Source: Arenicola marina
Lineage: Eukaryota > Annelida > Polychaeta > Arenicolidae
Direction: 5' to 3'
DNA length: 64,000 nt
Assembly: GCA_964019135.1 (NCBI GenBank)
Contig: OZ025257.1
Location: forward strand, 27,946,352 to 28,010,351
How positions within the stretch are numbered: position 1 is the first letter of the stretch; each line of letters begins with the position of its first letter. The notes beneath the pieces are model-generated. The model saw only the letters and a list, made by a program, of their open reading frames with translations. It searched no databases and had not been told where the DNA came from. The position numbers and the translations under genes were made by a program. Shown piece after piece: positions 1 to 13,395 of the stretch.

Positions 1-2654
1 ACCTACCTCGGAGTCCAAGAGCCACCCTGACCACCACCTACCTCGGAGTCCAAGAGCCACCCTGACCACCACCTCCCTCGGAGTCCAAGAGCCACCCTGA
101 CCACCACCTACCTCGGAGTCCAAGAGCCACCCTGACCACCACCTACCTCGGAGTCCAAGAGCCACCCTGACCACCACCTACCTCGGAGTCCAAGAGCCAC
201 CCTGACCCCCACCTACCTCGGAGTCCAAGAGCCACCCTGACCACCACCTCCCTCGGAGTCCAAGAGCCACCCTGACCACCACCTACCTCGGAGTCCAAGA
301 GCCACCCTGACCACCACCTACCTCGGAGTCCAAGAGCCACCCTGACCACCACCTCCCTCGGAGTCCAAGAGCCACCCTGACCAGCACCTACCTCGGAGTC
401 CAAGAGCCACTCTGACCACCACCTACCTCGGAGTCCAAGAGCCACCCTGACCACCACCTACCTCGGAGTCCAAGAGCCACCCTGACCACCACCTACCTCG
501 GAGTCCAAGAGCCACCCTGACCACCACCTACCTCGGAGTCCAAGAGCCACCCTGACCACCACCTACCTCGGAGTCCAAGAGCCACCCTGACCACCACCTC
601 CCTCGGAGTCCAAGAGCCACCCTGACCACCACCTACCTCGGAGTCCAAGAGCCACCCTGACCACCACCTACCTCGGAGTCCAAGAGCCACCCGGACCACC
701 ACCTACCTCGGAGTCCAAGAGCCACCCTGACCACCACCTACCTCGGAGTCCAAGAGCCACCCTGACCACCACCTCCCTCGGAGTCCAAGAGCCACCCTGA
801 CCACCACCTACCTCGGAGTCCAAGAGCCACCCTGACCACCACCTACCTCGGAGTCCAAGAGCCACCCTGACCACCACCTACCTCGGAGTCCAAGAGCCAC
901 CCTGACCCCCACCTACCTCGGAGTCCAAGAGCCACCCTGACCACCACCTACCTCGGAGTCCAAGAGCCACCCTGACCAACACCTACCTCGGAGTCCAAGA
1001 GCCACCCTGACCACCACCTACCTCGGAGTCCAAGAGCCACCCTGACCACCACCTACCTCGGAGTCCAAGAGCCACCCGGACCACCACCTACCTCGGAGTC
1101 CAAGAGCCACCCTGACCACCACCTACCTCGGAGTCCAAGAGCCACCCTGACCAGCACCTACCTCGGAGTCCAAAAGCCACCCTGACCACCACCTACCTCG
1201 GAGTCCAAGAGCCACCCTGACCACCACCTACCTCGGGGTCCAAGAGCCACCCTGACCACCACCTACCTCGGAGTCCAAGAGCCACCCTGACCACCACCTA
1301 CCTCGGAGTCCAAGAGCCACCCTGACCACCACCTACCTCGGAGTCCAAGAGCCACCCTGACCATCACCTCCCTCGGAGTCCAAGAGCCACCCTGACCACC
1401 ACCTACCTCGGAGTCCAAGAGCCACCCTGATCAGCACCTACCTCGGAGTCCAAGAGCCACCCTGACCACCACCTACCTCGGAGTCCAAGAGCCACCCTGA
1501 CCACCACCTACCTCGGAGTCCAAGAGCCACCCTGACCACCACCTACCTCGGAGTCCAAGAGCCACCCTGACTACCACCTACCTCGGAGTCCAAGAGCCAC
1601 CCTGACCACCACCTACCTCGGAGTCCAAGAGCCACCCTGACCACCACCTCCCTCGGAGTCCAAGAGCCACCCTGACCAGCACCTACCTCGGAGTCCAAGA
1701 GCCACCCTGACCACCACCTACCTCAGAGTCCAAGAGCCACCCTGACCACCACCTACCTCGGAGTCCAAGAGCCACCCTGACCACCACCTACCTCGGAGTC
1801 CAAGAGCCACCCTGACCACCACCTACCTCGGAGTCCAAGAGCCACCCTGACCACCACCTCCCTCGGAGTCCAAGAGCCACCCTGACCACCACCTACCTCG
1901 GAGTCCAAGAGCCACCCTGACCACCACCTACCTCGGAGTCCAAGAGCCACCCGGACCACCACCTACCTCGGAGTCCAAGAGCCACCCTGACCACCACCTA
2001 CCTCGGAGTCCAAGAGCCACCCTGACCACCACCTACCTCGGAGTCCAAGAGCCACCCTGACCATCACCTCCCTCGGAGTCCAAGAGCCACCCTGACCACC
2101 ACCTACCTCGGAGTCCAAGAGCCACCCTGATCAGCACCTACCTCGGAGTCCAAGAGCCACCCTGACCACCACCTACCTCGGAGTCCAAGAGCCACCCTGA
2201 CCACCACCTCCCTCGGAGTCCAAGAGCCACCCTGACCACCACCTACCTCGGAGTCCAAGAGCCACCCTGACCATCACCTCCCTCGGAGTCCAAGAGCCAC
2301 CCTGACCACCACCTACCTCGGAGTCCAAGAGCCACCCTGATCAGCACCTACCTCGGAGTCCAAGAGCCACCCTGACCACCACCTACCTCGGAGTCCAAGA
2401 GCCACCCTGACCACCACCTCCCTCGGAGTCCAAGAGCCACCCTGACCACCACCTACCTCGGAGTCCAAGAGCCACCCTGACCACCACCTACCTCGGAGTC
2501 CAAGAGCCACCCGGACCACCACCTACCTCGGAGTCCAAGAGCCACCCTGACCACCACCTACCTCGGAGTCCAAGAGCCACCCTGACCACCACCTACCTCG
2601 GAGTCCAAGAGCCACCCTGACCATCACCTCCCTCGGAGTCCAAGAGCCACCCTG

Positions 2655-4240
2655 ACCACCACCTACCTCGGAGTCCAAGAGCCACCCTGATCAGCACCTA
2701 CCTCGGAGTCCAAGAGCCACCCTGACCACCACCTACCTCGGAGTCCAAGAGCCACCCTGACCACCACCTACCTCGGAGTCCAAGAGCCACCCTGACCACC
2801 ACCTACCTCGGAGTCCAAGAGCCACCCTGACTACCACCTACCTCGGAGTCCAAGAGCCACCCTGACCACCACCTACCTCGGAGTCCAAGAGCCACCCTGA
2901 CCACCACCTCCCTCGGAGTCCAAGAGCCACCCTGACCAGCACCTACCTCGGAGTCCAAGAGCCACCCTGACCACCACCTACCTCAGAGTCCAAGAGCCAC
3001 CCTGACCACCACCTACCTCGGAGTCCAAGAGCCACCCTGACCACCACCTACCTCGGAGTCCAAGAGCCACCCTGACCACCACCTACCTCGGAGTCCAAGA
3101 GCCACCCTGACCACCACCTCCCTCGGAGTCCAAGAGCCACCCTGACCACCACCTACCTCGGAGTCCAAGAGCCACCCTGACCACCACCTACCTCGGAGTC
3201 CAAGAGCCACCCGGACCACCACCTACCTCGGAGTCCAAGAGCCAACCTGACCACCACCTACCTCGGAGTCCAAGAGCCACCCTGACCACCACCTCCCTCG
3301 GAGTCCAAGAGCCACCCTGACCACCACCTACCTCGGAGTCCAAGAGCCACCCTGACCACCACCTACCTCGGAGTCCAAGAGCCACCCTGACCACCACCTA
3401 CCTCGGAGTCCAAGAGCCACCCTGACCCCCACCTACCTCGGAGTCCAAGAGCCACCCTGACCAACACCTCCCTCGGAGTCCAAGAGCCACCCTGACCACC
3501 ACCTACCTCGGAGTCCAAGAGCCACCCTGACCACCACCTACCTCGGAGTCCAAGAGCCACCCTGACCACCACCTACCTCGGAGTCCAAAAGCCACCCTGA
3601 CCACCACCTACCTCGGAGTCCAAGAGCCACCCTGACCAGCACCTACCTCGGAGTCCAAAAGCCACCCTGACCACCACCTACCTCGGAGTCCAAGAGCCAC
3701 CCTGACCACCACCTACCTCGGGGTCCAAGAGCCACCCTGACCACCACCTACCTCGGAGTCCAAGAGCCACCCTGACCACCACCTACCTCGGAGTCCAAGA
3801 GCCACCCTGACCACCACCTACCTCGGAGTCCAAGAGCCACCCTGGCCAGCACCTACCTCGGAGTCCAAAAGCCACCCTGACCACCACCTACCTCGGAGTC
3901 CAAGAGCCACCCTGACGACCACCTACCTCGGAGTCCAAGAGCCACCCTGACCACCACCTACCCCGGAGTCCAAGAGCCACCCTGACCACCACCTACCTCG
4001 GGGTCCAAGAGCCACCCTGACCACCACCTACCTCGGAGTCCAAGAGCCACCCTGACCACCACCTACCTCGGAGTCCAAGAGCCACCCTGACCACCACCTA
4101 CCTCGGAGTCCAAGAGCCACCCTGACCACCACCTACCTCGGAGTCCAAGAGCCACCCTGACCACCACCTACCTCGGAGTCCAAGAGCCACCCTGACCACC
4201 ACCTACCTCGGAGTCCAAGAGCCACCCTGACCAGCACCTA
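2655..4240. repeat. Array 1 higher-order block B, copy 1 (5600-bp offset)
   Basis: Variant units here recur 5600 bp (160 units) downstream. Markers are TCAGC at 2691/8291, CTCAGAG at 2981/8581, the CCCCC unit at 3426/9026, CCTGG at 3841/9441, the rare CCTGACGACC at 3911/9511 and GGGTCC at 4001/9601. One private change (GCCAACC at 3241) is absent from the partner. Part of this block also matches upstream sequence at a 1260-bp offset (36 units), for example CCATCACCTC at 1361/2621. Confidence 0.8.
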
Positions 4241-5930
4241 CCTCGGGGTCCAAGAGCCACCCTGACCACCACCTACCTTGGAGTCCAAGAGCTACCCTGA
4301 CCAGCACCTACCTCGGAGTCCAAGAGCCACCCTGACCACCACCTACCTCGGAGTCCAAGAGCTACCCTGACCACCACCTACCTCGGAGTCCAAGAGCCAC
4401 CCTGACCACCACCTCCCTCGGAGTCCAAGAGCCACCCTGACCACCACCTACCTCGGAGTCCAAGAGCCACCCTGACCACCACCTACCTCGGAGTCCAAGA
4501 GCCACCCTGACCACCACCTCCCTCGGAGTCCAAGAGCCACCCTGACCAGCACCTACCTCGGAGTCCAAGAGCCACTCTGACCACCACCTACCTCGGAGTC
4601 CAAGAGCCACCCTGACCACCACCTACCTCGGAGTCCAAGAGCCACCCTGACCACCACCTACCTCGGAGTCCAAGAGCCACCCTGACCACCACCTACCTCG
4701 GAGTCCAAGAGCCACCCTGACCACCACCTACCTCGGAGTCCAAGAGCCACCCTGACCACCACCTCCCTCGGAGTCCAAGAGCCACCCTGACCACCACCTA
4801 CCTCGGAGTCCAAGAGCCACCCTGACCCCCACCTACCTCGGAGTCCAAGAGCCACCCTGACCACCACCTACCTCGGAGTCCAAGAGCCACCCTGACCAAC
4901 ACCTCCCTCGGAGTCCAAGAGCCACCCTGACCACCACCTACCTCGGAGTCCAAGAGCCACCCTGACCACCACCTACCTCGGAGTCCAAGAGCCACCCGGA
5001 CCACCACCTACCTCGGAGTCCAAGAGCCACCCTGACCACCACCTACCTCGGAGTCCAAGAGCCACCCTGACCAGCACCTACCTCGGAGTCCAAAAGCCAC
5101 CCTGACCACCACCTACCTCGGAGTCCAATAGCCACCCTGACCACCACCTACCTCGGGGTCCAAGAGCCACCCTGACCACCACCTACCTCGGAGTCCAAGA
5201 GCCACCCTGACCACCACCTACCTCGGAGTCCAAGAGCCACCCTGACCACCACCTACCTCGGAGTCCAAGAGCCACCCTGGCCAGCACCTACCTCGGAGTC
5301 CAAAAGCCACCCTGACCACCACCTACCTCGGAGTCCAAGAGCCACCCTGACCACCACCTACCTCGGAGTCCAAGAGCCACCCTGACCACCACCTACCCCG
5401 GAGTCCAAGAGCCACCCTGACCACCACCTCCCTCGGAGTCCAAGAGCCACCCTGACCAGCACCTACCTCGGAGTCCAAGAGCCACCCTGACCACCACCTA
5501 CCTCAGAGTCCAAGAGCCACCCTGACCACCACCTACCTCGGAGTCCAAGAGCCACCCTGACCACCACCTACCTCGGAGTCCAAGAGCCACCCTGACCACC
5601 ACCTACCTCGGAGTCCAAGAGCCACCCTGACCACCACCTCCCTCGGAGTCCAAGAGCCACCCTGACCACCACCTACCTCGGAGTCCAAGAGCCACCCTGA
5701 CCACCACCTACCTCGGAGTCCAAGAGCCACCCGGACCACCACCTACCTCGGAGTCCAAGAGCCACCCTGACCACCACCTACCTCGGAGTCCAAGAGCCAC
5801 CCTGACCACCACCTCCCTCGGAGTCCAAGAGCCACCCTGACCACCACCTACCTCGGAGTCCAAGAGCCACCCTGACCACCACCTACCTCGGAGTCCAAGA
5901 GCCACCCTGACCACCACCTACCTCGGAGTC

Positions 5931-8245
5931 CAAGAGCCACCCTGACCACCACCTACCTTGGAGTCCAAGAGCTACCCTGACCAGCACCTACCTCGGAGTC
6001 CAAGAGCCACCCTGACCACCACCTACCTCGGAGTCCAAGAGCTACCCTGACCACCACCTACCTCGGAGTCCAAGAGCCACCCTGACCACCACCTCCCTCG
6101 GAGTCCAAGAGCCACCCTGACCACCACCTACCTCGGAGTCCAAGAGCCACCCTGACCACCACCTACCTCGGAGTCCAAGAGCCACCCTGACCACCACCTC
6201 CCTCGGAGTCCAAGAGCCACCCTGACCAGCACCTACCTCGGAGTCCAAGAGCCACTCTGACCACCACCTACCTCGGAGTCCAAGAGCCACCCTGACCACC
6301 ACCTACCTCGGAGTCCAAGAGCCACCCTGACCACCACCTACCTCGGAGTCCAAGAGCCACCCTGACCACCACCTACCTCGGAGTCCAAGAGCCACCCTGA
6401 CCACCACCTACCTCGGAGTCCAAGAGCCACCCTGACCACCACCTCCCTCGGAGTCCAAGAGCCACCCTGACCACCACCTACCTCGGAGTCCAAGAGCCAC
6501 CCTGACCACCACCTACCTCGGAGTCCAAGAGCCACCCGGACCACCACCTACCTCGGAGTCCAAGAGCCACCCTGACCACCACCTACCTCGGAGTCCAAGA
6601 GCCACCCTGACCACCACCTCCCTCGGAGTCCAAGAGCCACCCTGACCACCACCTACCTCGGAGTCCAAGAGCCACCCTGACCACCACCTACCTCGGAGTC
6701 CAAGAGCCACCCTGACCACCACCTACCTCGGAGTCCAAGAGCCACCCTGACCCCCACCTACCTCGGAGTCCAAGAGCCACCCTGACCACCACCTACCTCG
6801 GAGTCCAAGAGCCACCCTGACCAACACCTCCCTCGGAGTCCAAGAGCCACCCTGACCACCACCTACCTCGGAGTCCAAGAGCCACCCTGACCACCACCTA
6901 CCTCGGAGTCCAAGAGCCACCCGGACCACCACCTACCTCGGAGTCCAAGAGCCACCCTGACCACCACCTACCTCGGAGTCCAAGAGCCACCCTGACCAGC
7001 ACCTACCTCGGAGTCCAAAAGCCACCCTGACCACCACCTACCTCGGAGTCCAATAGCCACCCTGACCACCACCTACCTCGGGGTCCAAGAGCCACCCTGA
7101 CCACCACCTACCTCGGAGTCCAAGAGCCACCCTGACCACCACCTACCTCGGAGTCCAAGAGCCACCCTGACCACCACCTACCTCGGAGTCCAAGAGCCAC
7201 CCTGGCCAGCACCTACCTCGGAGTCCAAAAGCCACCCTGACCACCACCTACCTCGGAGTCCAAGAGCCACCCTGACCACCACCTACCTCGGAGTCCAAGA
7301 GCCACCCTGACCACCACCTACCCCGGAGTCCAAGAGCCACCCTGACCACCACCTACCTCGGGGTCCAAGAGCCACCCTGACCACCACCTACCTCGGAGTC
7401 CAAGAGCCACCCTGACCACCACCTACCTCGGAGTCCAAGAGCCACCCTGACCACCACCTACCTCGGAGTCCAAGAGCCACCCTGACCACCACCTACCTCG
7501 GAGTCCAAGAGCCACCCTGACCACCACCTACCTCGGAGTCCAAGAGCCACCCTGACCACCACCTACCTCGGAGTCCAAGAGCCACCCTGACCACCACCTA
7601 CCTCGGAGTCCAAGAGCCACCCTGACCACCACCTACCTCGGAGTCCAAGAGCCACCCTGACCAGCACCTACCTCGGAGTCCAAGAGCCACCCTGACCACC
7701 ACCTACCTCGGAGTCCAAGAGCCACCCTGACCACCACCTACCTCGGAGTCCAAGAGCCACCCTGACCACCACCTACCTCGGAGTCCAAGAGCCACCCTGA
7801 CCAGCACCTACCTCGGGGTCCAAGAGCCACCCTGACCACCACCTACCTCGGAGTCCAAAAGCCACCCTGACCACCACCTACCTCGGAGTCCAAGAGCCAC
7901 CCTGACCAGCACCTACCTCGGGGTCCAAGAGCCACCCTGACCACCACCTACCTTGGAGTCCAAGAGCTACCCTGACCAGCACCTACCTCGGAGTCCAAGA
8001 GCCACCCTGACCACCACCTACCTCGGAGTCCAAGAGCTACCCTGACCACCACCTACCTCGGAGTCCAAGAGCCACCCTGACCACCACCTCCCTCGGAGTC
8101 CAAGAGCCACCCTGACCACCACCTACCTCGGAGTCCAAGAGCCTCCCTGACCACCACCTCCCTCGGAGTCCAAGAGCCACCCTGACCACCACCTACCTCG
8201 GAGTCCAAGAGCCACCCTGACCAGCACCTATCTCGGAGTCCAAGA
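5931..8245. repeat. Array 1 higher-order block A, copy 1 (4165-bp offset)
   Basis: The series of variant units in this stretch reappears 4165 bp (119 units) downstream at about 10096-12410. Matching markers include CCTTG at 5956/10121, CAATAG at 7051/11216, CCTGG at 7201/11366, CCCCGG at 7321/11486, CCTTG at 7951/12116, GCCTCC at 8141/12306 and the single TCTCGG at 8231/12396. Agreement stops at both ends, so the limits are approximate. The same 4165-bp offset also links 381 with 4546, so it arose or was copied more than once. Confidence 0.85.
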
Positions 8246-8254
8246 GCCACCCTG

Positions 8255-9840
8255 ACCACCACCTACCTCGGAGTCCAAGAGCCACCCTGATCAGCACCTA
8301 CCTCGGAGTCCAAGAGCCACCCTGACCACCACCTACCTCGGAGTCCAAGAGCCACCCTGACCACCACCTACCTCGGAGTCCAAGAGCCACCCTGACCACC
8401 ACCTACCTCGGAGTCCAAGAGCCACCCTGACTACCACCTACCTCGGAGTCCAAGAGCCACCCTGACCACCACCTACCTCGGAGTCCAAGAGCCACCCTGA
8501 CCACCACCTCCCTCGGAGTCCAAGAGCCACCCTGACCAGCACCTACCTCGGAGTCCAAGAGCCACCCTGACCACCACCTACCTCAGAGTCCAAGAGCCAC
8601 CCTGACCACCACCTACCTCGGAGTCCAAGAGCCACCCTGACCACCACCTACCTCGGAGTCCAAGAGCCACCCTGACCACCACCTACCTCGGAGTCCAAGA
8701 GCCACCCTGACCACCACCTCCCTCGGAGTCCAAGAGCCACCCTGACCACCACCTACCTCGGAGTCCAAGAGCCACCCTGACCACCACCTACCTCGGAGTC
8801 CAAGAGCCACCCGGACCACCACCTACCTCGGAGTCCAAGAGCCACCCTGACCACCACCTACCTCGGAGTCCAAGAGCCACCCTGACCACCACCTCCCTCG
8901 GAGTCCAAGAGCCACCCTGACCACCACCTACCTCGGAGTCCAAGAGCCACCCTGACCACCACCTACCTCGGAGTCCAAGAGCCACCCTGACCACCACCTA
9001 CCTCGGAGTCCAAGAGCCACCCTGACCCCCACCTACCTCGGAGTCCAAGAGCCACCCTGACCAACACCTCCCTCGGAGTCCAAGAGCCACCCTGACCACC
9101 ACCTACCTCGGAGTCCAAGAGCCACCCTGACCACCACCTACCTCGGAGTCCAAGAGCCACCCTGACCACCACCTACCTCGGAGTCCAAAAGCCACCCTGA
9201 CCACCACCTACCTCGGAGTCCAAGAGCCACCCTGACCAGCACCTACCTCGGAGTCCAAAAGCCACCCTGACCACCACCTACCTCGGAGTCCAAGAGCCAC
9301 CCTGACCACCACCTACCTCGGGGTCCAAGAGCCACCCTGACCACCACCTACCTCGGAGTCCAAGAGCCACCCTGACCACCACCTACCTCGGAGTCCAAGA
9401 GCCACCCTGACCACCACCTACCTCGGAGTCCAAGAGCCACCCTGGCCAGCACCTACCTCGGAGTCCAAAAGCCACCCTGACCACCACCTACCTCGGAGTC
9501 CAAGAGCCACCCTGACGACCACCTACCTCGGAGTCCAAGAGCCACCCTGACCACCACCTACCCCGGAGTCCAAGAGCCACCCTGACCACCACCTACCTCG
9601 GGGTCCAAGAGCCACCCTGACCACCACCTACCTCGGAGTCCAAGAGCCACCCTGACCACCACCTACCTCGGAGTCCAAGAGCCACCCTGACCACCACCTA
9701 CCTCGGAGTCCAAGAGCCACCCTGACCACCACCTACCTCGGAGTCCAAGAGCCACCCTGACCACCACCTACCTCGGAGTCCAAGAGCCACCCTGACCACC
9801 ACCTACCTCGGAGTCCAAGAGCCACCCTGACCAGCACCTA
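8255..9840. repeat. Array 1 higher-order block B, copy 2
   Basis: This is the downstream partner of about 2655-4240 at a 160-unit offset. It lies between the two copies of block A, so blocks A and B are interleaved. The match breaks at 9841, where this copy has GGAGTC and the partner has GGGGTC. Confidence 0.8.
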
Positions 9841-10095
9841 CCTCGGAGTCCAAGAGCCACCCTGACCACCACCTACCTCGGAGTCCAAGAGCCACCCTGA
9901 CCACCACCTACCTCGGATTCCAAGAGCCACCCTGACCACCACCTACCTCGGAGTCCAAGAGCCACCCTGACCAGCACCTACCTCGGGGTCCAAGAGCCAC
10001 CCTGACCACCACCTACCTCGGAGTCCAAGAGCCACCCTGACCACCACCTACCTCGGAGTCCAAGAGCCACCCTGACCAGCACCTACCTCGGGGTC

Positions 10096-12410
10096 CAAGA
10101 GCCACCCTGACCACCACCTACCTTGGAGTCCAAGAGCTACCCTGACCAGCACCTACCTCGGAGTCCAAGAGCCACCCTGACCACCACCTACCTCGGAGTC
10201 CAAGAGCTACCCTGACCACCACCTACCTCGGAGTCCAAGAGCCACCCTGACCACCACCTCCCTCGGAGTCCAAGAGCCACCCTGACCACCACCTACCTCG
10301 GAGTCCAAGAGCCACCCTGACCACCACCTACCTCGGAGTCCAAGAGCCACCCTGACCACCACCTCCCTCGGAGTCCAAGAGCCACCCTGACCAGCACCTA
10401 CCTCGGAGTCCAAGAGCCACTCTGACCACCACCTACCTCGGAGTCCAAGAGCCACCCTGACCACCACCTACCTCGGAGTCCAAGAGCCACCCTGACCACC
10501 ACCTACCTCGGAGTCCAAGAGCCACCCTGACCACCACCTACCTCGGAGTCCAAGAGCCACCCTGACCACCACCTACCTCGGAGTCCAAGAGCCACCCTGA
10601 CCACCACCTCCCTCGGAGTCCAAGAGCCACCCTGACCACCACCTACCTCGGAGTCCAAGAGCCACCCTGACCACCACCTACCTCGGAGTCCAAGAGCCAC
10701 CCGGACCACCACCTACCTCGGAGTCCAAGAGCCACCCTGACCACCACCTACCTCGGAGTCCAAGAGCCACCCTGACCACCACCTCCCTCGGAGTCCAAGA
10801 GCCACCCTGACCACCACCTACCTCGGAGTCCAAGAGCCACCCTGACCACCACCTACCTCGGAGTCCAAGAGCCACCCTGACCACCACCTACCTCGGAGTC
10901 CAAGAGCCACCCTGACCCCCACCTACCTCGGAGTCCAAGAGCCACCCTGACCACCACCTACCTCGGAGTCCAAGAGCCACCCTGACCAACACCTCCCTCG
11001 GAGTCCAAGAGCCACCCTGACCACCACCTACCTCGGAGTCCAAGAGCCACCCTGACCACCACCTACCTCGGAGTCCAAGAGCCACCCGGACCACCACCTA
11101 CCTCGGAGTCCAAGAGCCACCCTGACCACCACCTACCTCGGAGTCCAAGAGCCACCCTGACCAGCACCTACCTCGGAGTCCAAAAGCCACCCTGACCACC
11201 ACCTACCTCGGAGTCCAATAGCCACCCTGACCACCACCTACCTCGGGGTCCAAGAGCCACCCTGACCACCACCTACCTCGGAGTCCAAGAGCCACCCTGA
11301 CCACCACCTACCTCGGAGTCCAAGAGCCACCCTGACCACCACCTACCTCGGAGTCCAAGAGCCACCCTGGCCAGCACCTACCTCGGAGTCCAAAAGCCAC
11401 CCTGACCACCACCTACCTCGGAGTCCAAGAGCCACCCTGACCACCACCTACCTCGGAGTCCAAGAGCCACCCTGACCACCACCTACCCCGGAGTCCAAGA
11501 GCCACCCTGACCACCACCTACCTCGGGGTCCAAGAGCCACCCTGACCACCACCTACCTCGGAGTCCAAGAGCCACCCTGACCACCACCTACCTCGGAGTC
11601 CAAGAGCCACCCTGACCACCACCTACCTCGGAGTCCAAGAGCCACCCTGACCACCACCTACCTCGGAGTCCAAGAGCCACCCTGACCACCACCTACCTCG
11701 GAGTCCAAGAGCCACCCTGACCACCACCTACCTCGGAGTCCAAGAGCCACCCTGACCACCACCTACCTCGGAGTCCAAGAGCCACCCTGACCACCACCTA
11801 CCTCGGAGTCCAAGAGCCACCCTGACCAGCACCTACCTCGGAGTCCAAGAGCCACCCTGACCACCACCTACCTCGGAGTCCAAGAGCCACCCTGACCACC
11901 ACCTACCTCGGAGTCCAAGAGCCACCCTGACCACCACCTACCTCGGAGTCCAAGAGCCACCCTGACCAGCACCTACCTCGGGGTCCAAGAGCCACCCTGA
12001 CCACCACCTACCTCGGAGTCCAAAAGCCACCCTGACCACCACCTACCTCGGAGTCCAAGAGCCACCCTGACCAGCACCTACCTCGGGGTCCAAGAGCCAC
12101 CCTGACCACCACCTACCTTGGAGTCCAAGAGCTACCCTGACCAGCACCTACCTCGGAGTCCAAGAGCCACCCTGACCACCACCTACCTCGGAGTCCAAGA
12201 GCTACCCTGACCACCACCTACCTCGGAGTCCAAGAGCCACCCTGACCACCACCTCCCTCGGAGTCCAAGAGCCACCCTGACCACCACCTACCTCGGAGTC
12301 CAAGAGCCTCCCTGACCACCACCTCCCTCGGAGTCCAAGAGCCACCCTGACCACCACCTACCTCGGAGTCCAAGAGCCACCCTGACCAGCACCTATCTCG
12401 GAGTCCAAGA
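10096..12410. repeat. Array 1 higher-order block A, copy 2
   Basis: This is the downstream partner of the block at about 5931-8245, offset by exactly 119 units. Rare variants fall at the same relative positions. Directly after it (12412 onward) the match ends and increasingly divergent edge units begin. Confidence 0.85.
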
Positions 12411-13261
12411 GCCTCCCTGACCAGCACCTACCTCGGAGTCCAAGAGCCACCCTGACCACCACCTACCTCGGAGTCCAAGAGCTACCCTGACCAGCACCTA
12501 CCTCGGGGTCCAAGAGCCACCCTGACCACCACCTACCTCGGAGTCCAAGAGCCACCCTGACCACCACCTACCTCGGAGTCCAAGAGCCACCCTGACCACC
12601 ACCTACCTCGGAGTCCAAGAGCCACCCTGACCACCACCTACGTCGGAGTCCAAGAGCCACCCTGACCACCACCTACCTCGGAGTCCAAGAGCCACCCGGA
12701 CCACCACCTACCTCGGAGTCCAAGAGCCACCCTGACCACCACCTACCTCGGAGTCCAAGAGTCACCCTGACCAGCACCTACCTCGGATTCCAAGAGCCAC
12801 CCTGACCACCACCTACCTCGGAGTCCAAGAGCTACCCTGACCACCACCTACCTCGGAGTCCAAGAATCACCCTGACCACCACCTACCTCGGAGTCCAAGA
12901 GCCACCCTGACCACCACCTACCTCGGAGTCCAAGAGCCACCCTGACCACCACCTCCCTCGAAGTCCAAGAGCCACCCTGACCACCACCTACCTTGGAGTC
13001 CAAGAGCCACCCTGACCACCACCTACCTCTGAGTCCAAGAGCCACCCTGACCACCACCTACCTCGGAGTCCAAGAGCCACCCTGACCACCACCTACCTTG
13101 GAGTCCAAGAGCCACCCTGACCACCACCTACCTCGGAGTCCAAGAGCCACCCTGACCACCACCTACCTCTGAGTCCAAGAGTCACCTGACCAGCACCTAC
13201 CTCGGATTCCAAGAGCCACCCTGACCACCACCTACCTCGGAGTCCAAGAGCCACCCTATTT

Positions 13262-13333
13262 GTTTAAAACCTTGGTCCTAATTATTGGGAAGTGAAGCCT
13301 TGATATTGACTAATTACAACCCAGGTTTTAAAC
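13262..13333. repeat. Inverted repeat with 10-bp perfect arms
   Basis: GTTTAAAACC at 13262-13271 is the exact reverse complement of GGTTTTAAAC at 13324-13333, with 52 bp between. It begins six bases after the end of satellite 1. It could be a remnant of a short inverted-repeat element, but nothing else supports that. Confidence 0.5.
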
Positions 13334-13370
13334 GTAAAATTCAAACTGAAACAAAATAATTATTTATAAC

Positions 13371-13395
13371 CTTGGTTTATCTTATTCAAACCAAG
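13371..13395. repeat. Short hairpin, 8-bp stem and 9-nt loop
   Basis: CTTGGTTT at 13371-13378 pairs perfectly with AAACCAAG at 13387-13395, around a loop of about nine bases. The left arm overlaps the second copy of the AACCTTGGT direct repeat. No function can be assigned. Confidence 0.5.

Larger units (their letters stand above)
1..13256. repeat. Satellite array 1: 35-bp tandem repeat, about 379 copies
   Basis: A head-to-tail array of a 35-bp unit (first copy at 1-35), already inside the array at base 1, so its left end is outside the window. The consensus unit has 16 C, 9 A, 6 G and 4 T, a strong strand bias. Phase is kept without net insertion or deletion for at least 372 units. One 34-bp unit occurs near 13166-13199. 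Common variants are CCTCCCTCGG for CCTACCTCGG, CCAGC, CCAAC or CCCCC for CCACC, CCCGGACC for CCCTGACC, and CCAAAAG for CCAAGAG. Variants recur in the same order in distant blocks, which shows higher-order duplication. Units become more divergent after about 12600, as is usual at a satellite edge. The array ends abruptly inside a unit at 13256. There is no spacer between units and no supported gene inside. Confidence 0.98.

Noticed and set aside
143..13057. Many 69-104 codon frames on the minus strand of array 1, rich in Arg, Gly and Trp
   Set aside because: 35 bp is not a multiple of three, so three units make a 35-residue repeat. The consensus has a TAG in one of the three phases, and longer frames exist only where a CCTCCC variant removes it. 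Starts are GTG, not ATG. No gene signal.
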